This document shows, in pieces, positions 59,177-64,000 of a stretch of 64,000 nucleotides of DNA. The notes below the pieces were generated by a model, which was given only the letters and a program-made list of their open reading frames with translations, was not told the origin of the DNA and made no database searches. Positions within the stretch are counted from its first letter, which is position 1; each line of letters opens with the position of its first letter. A program made the position numbers and the translations under genes. This DNA is from Beta vulgaris subsp. vulgaris (taxonomy: Eukaryota > Streptophyta > Magnoliopsida > Caryophyllales > Amaranthaceae), in the NCBI RefSeq assembly GCF_026745355.1, contig NC_079204.1, positions 54,451,767 through 54,515,766 of the forward strand, given 5' to 3'.

Positions 59177-59442
59177 TCTATACTAATATATTAAAAGGCG
59201 TGCGCAAATTAGAACGGTGCCACGTGGCGCTCTCCCTAGAGAGTTTTAGTTCATGTAATCCATGTACAATAAAAAAAATTAGAAATTGCATGGTATAGGT
59301 TTTGATCTCATGACCTCAAGTTCATGTACTAAAGTTTTAATCACTAGACCAAGTTGTAATTAGTGATATCATATCAAAGTACAATATTAATAAATGAAAT
59401 TTTTCTTACCCGGGGCATATATAGCCCGGGCCTAATTACTAA
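59177..59442 (+). mobile_element. Short non-autonomous Helitron
   Basis: Starts TCTATACTAATATATTAAAAGG after host A. Ends with the hairpin CCCGGGGCATATATAGCCCGGG, then CTAATTA and CTAA (59439-59442) before host T. 266 bp. The interior, read on the minus strand, has a tRNA-like pair of words: GGTCTAGTGATTAAAAC and GAGGTCATGAGATCAAAACC. Confidence 0.82.
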
Positions 59443-59958
59443 TTTGTGTGGAAAATGCAGGGAACTGAATTTAAAGCAGATTTAGTCTTGCTCATTTTGA
59501 GTGGGAGTAACATGTAATTAACTCCTTTTCTCTTTTCCTTGTTCTAATTTTTATGGTTTCCAGTTTTGGATGATTATTGATGATTGGATCGTCGATTGAT
59601 GTTACTTGTTGTGAGATATTGTTAATGCTGCTCAACTTATTGTTTGTTGTGTATCGAAATTCCAAATTCATGGTGGTGTGTTGGATGATTATATTACGTG
59701 TTAATTGATTGGTTTTAGAAACCTACATGATAGAGTGAGACTAAGTAGTTATTAAAAGTCCTAAAATAGATTATATTATCAAGTTGTTGCTAATGGTTGG
59801 TCGATAATCCAAGTTAGAATAGTCTCAATGTTAACTAATAGTCTTAGTTGGTTTAGTCAATCACTAAGTAATTCGTTACTGAGTTGGTTCATCGAGATTA
59901 ATAATATATGTGATTTTGAACCCAAAGCCTTATAATAAGTTAACTTGATAATCCTATA

Positions 59959-60485
59959 TATGTTAATGATTTGATTATTACTAGAATTGTTTTATGAAGT
60001 TGTGGAATATAACTCTAAGGAGTTGTTTGAAGGGTTGGTGTAATTTGTTTGGAGTTACCCCATGGTTAATGAGGAAGCTAAGGTTGTTTAGAAAAAGGAG
60101 TAATGATCATTATTAGTAGTATGGGGATTATCGGATATAGATTGACTAATTATGGACTAAATTCTAGAGGTCGTATAAGGAGAATAAATGGAGTTTTGTA
60201 ACAAAGTCAGATTATCTGAAAGCTCAGGGTCGTTTTGTATTGTGCTATGAAGAGGTTTTGAATAGGTTGAATTCCTACTGTAGGAAGAGACTATGTTCAA
60301 TATATGTCGTCATGTCGATGTCTAATCTATCTATTAAGGTTTGATCAAGTCTAATGAGGTATAAACATAAGGTAAAATTAAAATTTGTAAAGTCCTATCA
60401 AGTTTTTAAAAAAGCTCGCTCAATTATCCTGTACTTATGTGAACACTAACATCTTTAGCATGCTATGCGTGCGTGTCATACTAAC
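59959..60485 (+). repeat. Arm 1 of a ~520-bp inverted repeat with a Helitron-like 3' end
   Basis: Matches the inverse of 63440-63957 along its length. Shared words: 'gttgtggaatataactctaa', 'gagttaccccatggttaatg', 'tgtcgtcatgtcgatgtc'. The inner end carries a hairpin-like TGCTATGCGTGCGTG and CATACTAAC, as in Helitron 3' ends. I estimate around 85-90% identity by eye. Not coding. Confidence 0.85.
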
Positions 60486-60852
60486 ATCTTTAGAACTACT
60501 AATTTGAAAGAATATTTTGCTTTCTTGTTTTCTCTTTAACTTGAGTTGTAGGTTTCTGACAAGGGGAAATTTTATCCTCTTAATGGTTAAGTTTTTTATT
60601 CAGAATAGAAAGATTTACCAGACATAAAGGTGTAACTTATTATGTGGCTGCGACTGCGAGGGGAAATATTCAATATGAACATTTTTTTTAAACCGTGCTA
60701 CTATTTCCACTCAATACTTTTTAGGCATGTTGACATGTTTTTAATCCTAGCCTGTTACCTGTCTGAAGTCTAAACGTTTTATATCTTGAAAGTTGCCAAT
60801 TCTAGATAACCAACTTATGTAACTTAGGCTGTGGAAATTGAATGAGGTTAAG

Positions 60853-61225
60853 GCTATGTTCAGTTCACCTTATTTTTGCTTATTTCAGATCTAATCAGAT
60901 CAGATCAGATCAGATTAGAAAAAATAAGTTCAGATCAGATCAGATCAGATCTGTCAGTTTTTAAACTCATTTTTACTATTAAATATCTTTCATTACATAA
61001 TAGTAAAAATTATAATAATTGAATATTAATAAAGTATTCATTGAGACGAATCAAACAAGACCCACATGACTATATTTTTCGTATATATTGAGAGAAATCT
61101 AAAAGATAAGATCTTGTAATCAGATCAGTTCAGAAAAAATAAGTTCAGATCAGATCAGAAAAAATAAGTTCAGATCAGATCAGATAAGTTCAGATCAGAA
61201 AATTTCAGGTGAACTAAACATAGCC
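60853..61225. mobile_element. Tourist-like MITE with CAGATCAGAT tandem tracts
   Basis: Terminal repeat GGCTATGTTCAGTTCACC at left and its near-inverse (GGTGAACTAAACATAGCC) at right, flanked by TAA on both sides. Inside are two tracts of repeated CAGAT (about 60888-60952 and 61120-61200). The core (about 61038-61095) shares 'cattgagacgaatc' and 'acaagac/tcc.acatga' with the Stowaway copies. 373 bp. Confidence 0.82.
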
Positions 61226-62030
61226 TAAGGGAAGCTAGACTCTAATAACAGTGTCAGGGAAAATGTTCAATTTCCCTGACACTGTTATCAGAGTCTAGCT
61301 TTATCCCCAACTTTAACATTATTGGACGCATGAGGTTTTGTTGTTTAATGTTCAGATACTTGTATCATTATGCAGATGTGCCATTGAATAGGGTTTATTA
61401 ATTGTGACCGAATAGTTTGCATAATCTTGGTAATTTAGTGATGTGCTGATTAGTTAATTTGGTGGAAAATAAGGCATGCAATGATTGATTAGAGGAGCTA
61501 GTAGAAAAGATTGAAGAATTACACCTTAAATTTACATGTATGTGGAATTTGCATACAAAAAGCTCCTCAACAACCTCTTCTACTGCCTTTACGTCATTTT
61601 GCAAACTAGTTCTTGCAATCGGATGTTTATTATGATACCTATTTTCCTAATGCTACTCCCCAAAGTAACAAACTGCAATTAAAGTTCCCTAATAACCTCT
61701 GTTCCTTGGGTAGACCTTGTTGGCGATATGGGGTGAAGAATTTATTATTCTTCTAGTGGTACTATGGAGAATCAGCTAACTAGGTTGTTCAAAGTGATTT
61801 ACAATATGATCTAATTGTATAACATAGTTTGCATGAGAAAAGAGTTGTCTAAAAAAAGTAGGTGGGGGATCTAATGGTTAAAAGCATCACTATTCAAGTG
61901 AGTATAAACACTAAGATGGTGAAAATCGCATACTTCAATAATCTGCTGATAGATTTTAGATTAATCAAATGAGTATAAATACTAAGATGGTTATACGTAC
62001 ATTTTTTGACTATTTTATTTGGTTTTTCAG
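61226..62030. other. Sequence between the MITE and the WDR55 fragment
   Basis: No convincing gene. The two short copies of 'agtgtcagggaaaatgttc'/'aatttccctgacactgtta' at 61250-61300 form a small inverted repeat. The 68-codon minus-strand ORF at 61398-61604 is not recognised. 'gagtataaacactaagatgg' is repeated near 61900 and 61970. Confidence 0.4.
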
Positions 62031-62348
62031 TGGAGATGGGACTCTGTCTGTATGCAGTATTCGAAGTAATAAGGTATTTAACCTGACTCATTTACTTGTT
62101 CAAGTATTGATGTTTACATTGAGATGTTTATACTTATACTGCGCTGTTAAATGAATTTACTTGAGTTTGATTCCCTCTCTGACTCTGAGTGTTGATAAAT
62201 TGAAGGTCCAAGCACAATCTGAATTTTGTGAGGATGAACCACTTTCTGTAGTTATTATGAAGGTATATGTATTAAAACTAAATTCCTGTTCTTTTTTTTT
62301 TTTTTTTTTTTTTTTTGCTAACTCATGGGGATTCTTCAAAGATTGCAG
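62031..62348 (+). pseudogene. WDR55 gene fragment (broken WD40-repeat exons)
   Basis: Three pieces keep exon-intron borders. 62031-62073 (GDGTLSVCSIRSNK, donor GTATTT). 62206-62262 (VQAQSEFCEDEPLSVVIMK, donor GTATAT). About 62321-62348 (SWGFFKDC, donor GTGGGC). The order and wording match plant WDR55, a WD40 protein of the DDB1-CUL4 type. The segment that should join MK to SWGFFKDC is missing and a long T-run (about 62291-62316) is in its place. No upstream or downstream exons are in the window. Most likely a transposon-captured or duplicated gene fragment, not a working gene. Confidence 0.78.
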
Positions 62349-63010
62349 GTGGGCTTTCTCATGCTTGATGGTGTGGATATAATTATTATCATAGTTATGG
62401 CTCTTTGGTTTTGGATTTTATTGTTGTAGTATCTCATCTTCAAGCATACCTCTCTATGCTCTTAAGATAAAAGATGGTAAAATCGCCTTTCTTTATTGTG
62501 TGTACGTGCATAAAAAGTTTGACATTATCATATTACCCTTAATAAATTTAACTTGTCATATATATTAAGTAATGTTTTCTTCTTCCTACTTGCCATATAT
62601 ATCGACAAGTTAACAATGGAATTGAATTTGAAGTTTCAACTAAATATTAAGTTAAGAAGAATGAGTTCCTCTTCTCACATATGTGTAAAAAACTTTGATC
62701 AAATATTAAATTGACAATATAACTTGATTAATACAATCAGAAGAAAAAAATAAAAAATTGAATTCCATATTAATAATTATACTGATAATATTTTAAAACC
62801 TAAATGTTGATTATTTTTCGGCAATCTCTATTATATAAATGAAACTCTTCAACTTAATTAATATTCAACAATTGAACCTGATACACAAATTTTGACACTT
62901 TATTTGACCACTAGCTTTCTTTTGCTTTATATTTCTCTCTCTATATTATATATTGAATAATGATAAACAAATAGCTAAAAAACCAAAGAACATTGATTTA
63001 AGAAAAATAA
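62349..63010. other. AT-rich DNA right of the WDR55 fragment
   Basis: No gene. About 62820-62880 ('ctattatataaatgaaac') resembles a Helitron 5' terminus, but no matching 3' end was found. Confidence 0.35.
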
Positions 63011-63350
63011 CTAGTATATGGACTCGGGTGTTACCCCGGGTTGGTATTGTTTTTCGAACTTGATATGCATTTTCTCCATTCACATTAAAATATATTAAGG
63101 AAAAACTCAACATTTAAAAGGTACAAATATAATAATGTGGACAATTAAAGCATGATTAAAAGTTGGTTAAGATGGTAATTGTGTCATATATAATAGCAAG
63201 AGGTCACAAGTTGAATTCTTGTTGGAAGGTAATTTTACTTTTGTTAATTTACATGACTTATGTACACATTGGACAATTTTAGTGGAGTAACAAGAGGTGT
63301 CACGTGGAGTGTATATATTGTCACACACGCCTTTTAATATATTTGTATAA
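63011..63350 (-). mobile_element. Helitron, complete at its 3' end
   Basis: The minus-strand 3' end is the hairpin CCCGGGGTAACACCCGAG, then CTAG (63011) before host T. The 5' side has ATATATTAAAAGGCGTGTGTG, the family motif, ending around 63350. The interior carries the tRNA-like words TTGGTTAAGATGG and GAGGTCACAAGTTGAATTC. Truncated relatives lie at 43498 and 52190. Confidence 0.7.
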
Positions 63351-63439
63351 ATATTAAAAAAATCATAAATAATTAGAAATATCTGTTCGAATCAATTTTT
63401 TTGTAACACTGATGAATAACTAATTGAGAAAAAAAAAAC

Positions 63440-63957
63440 GTTAGTATGACATGCACGCACGCATAGCGTGCAAAAAATGTTATTGTTCACATAAGTATAG
63501 GGTAATTGAGCGCTTTTTTTAAACTTCATAGGACTTTATAAATCTTAATTTTACCTTATATTTATACCTCATAAGACTTGATCAAACCTTACTTGGACAT
63601 CGACATGACGACATATATTTAACATAGTCTCTTTCTATGGTAGGAATCCAACCAATTCAAAACCTCTTCATAGCACAATACAAAACAACCTTCAGCTTTA
63701 AGATAATCTGCCTTTGTTACAAAACTTCATTTATTTTCTTTAAATACGACCTCTATAATTTAGTCCATAATTAGTTAATCTATATCCAATAATCCGCCAT
63801 ACTACTAACAATGATCATTACTCCTTTTTCTAAACAACCTTCCTCATTAACCATGGGGTAACTCCAAACAAATTACACCAACCCTTTAAACAACTCCTTA
63901 GAGTTATATTCCACAACTTCAGAAAACAATTCTAGTAATAATTAGAACATTAACATC
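63440..63957 (-). repeat. Arm 2 of the ~520-bp inverted repeat
   Basis: Inverse copy of 59959-60485. Its inner end at 63440 again carries the hairpin GCACGCTATGCGTGCGTGC and CATACTAAC. Beyond 63957 the match with the flank of arm 1 stops, so this is the boundary. The spacer between the arms is 2.95 kb. Confidence 0.85.
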
Positions 63958-63993
63958 AGTGGCGGATAGGGATGGGCAAGGGTCCGGTTAGAT

Positions 63994-63994
63994 N
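63994..63994. other. Ambiguous base (N)
   Basis: A single N in 'gttagatncacgag', six bases from the window end. It may mark a low-quality or gap-adjacent spot in the assembly. Confidence 0.9.
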
Positions 63995-64000
63995 CACGAG

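Overview
This window is nuclear DNA from a flowering plant, most likely a eudicot. It is AT-rich and its genes are interrupted by many GT-AG introns. It carries plant-typical transposons: an Athila-like LTR element, Stowaway and Tourist-like MITEs, Helitrons and a tRNA-derived SINE. The proteins have clear plant orthologues. A single N lies at 63994. I see nothing that fixes the species.

Layout: (1) 1-3.26 kb is the 3' part of an Athila-type LTR retrotransposon (end of an ORF, a long non-coding tract, polypurine tract, GC-palindrome-rich LTR). (2) 3.59-8.61 kb, minus strand, holds the first 13 coding exons (589 codons) of DPE2, a cytosolic 4-alpha-glucanotransferase. The retroelement sits where the rest of the gene should be. 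One DPE2 intron is a U12-type AT-AC intron. (3) 13.4-18.0 kb, minus strand, encodes a plant membrane protein with a Pro/His-rich tail. (4) 20.8-27.0 kb, minus strand, is a small six-exon gene for an N-myristoylatable coiled-coil protein ('kinectin-related' in plants). I suggest a link to the BORC subunit myrlysin. Its introns are swollen by decayed retroelements and a Helitron. (5) 28.55 kb is a complete SINE with 13-bp target-site duplications. (6) 29.5-39.4 kb, plus strand, is a complete 17-exon SPT6-like elongation factor with a GW/WG-rich tail and one GC-AG intron. (7) 41.4-42.7 kb, plus strand, is an intronless nepenthesin/CDR1-type aspartic protease with altered catalytic motifs. (8) 43.7-46.0 kb is a non-autonomous Helitron. 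(9) 46.4-51.7 kb is a ~323-bp satellite array of about 16.6 monomers. (10) 53.4-57.1 kb, minus strand, is a two-C2H2 (U1-type) zinc-finger gene, bracketed by two nearly identical Stowaway MITEs in opposite orientation. (11) 57.4-64 kb is a Helitron-rich region. It has a ~520-bp inverted repeat whose 3-kb spacer holds a broken WDR55 gene fragment.

The genes do not form a functional cluster. They are ordinary single-copy plant genes: starch-derived maltose metabolism, transcription elongation, membrane or organelle trafficking, proteolysis and zinc-finger proteins. Transposons separate and invade them. The most unusual signals are the AT-AC and GC-AG introns, the retroelement in or after DPE2, the noncanonical protease, the satellite array, the tRNA-like modules recurring inside several Helitrons, and the inverted repeat around the WDR55 fragment.
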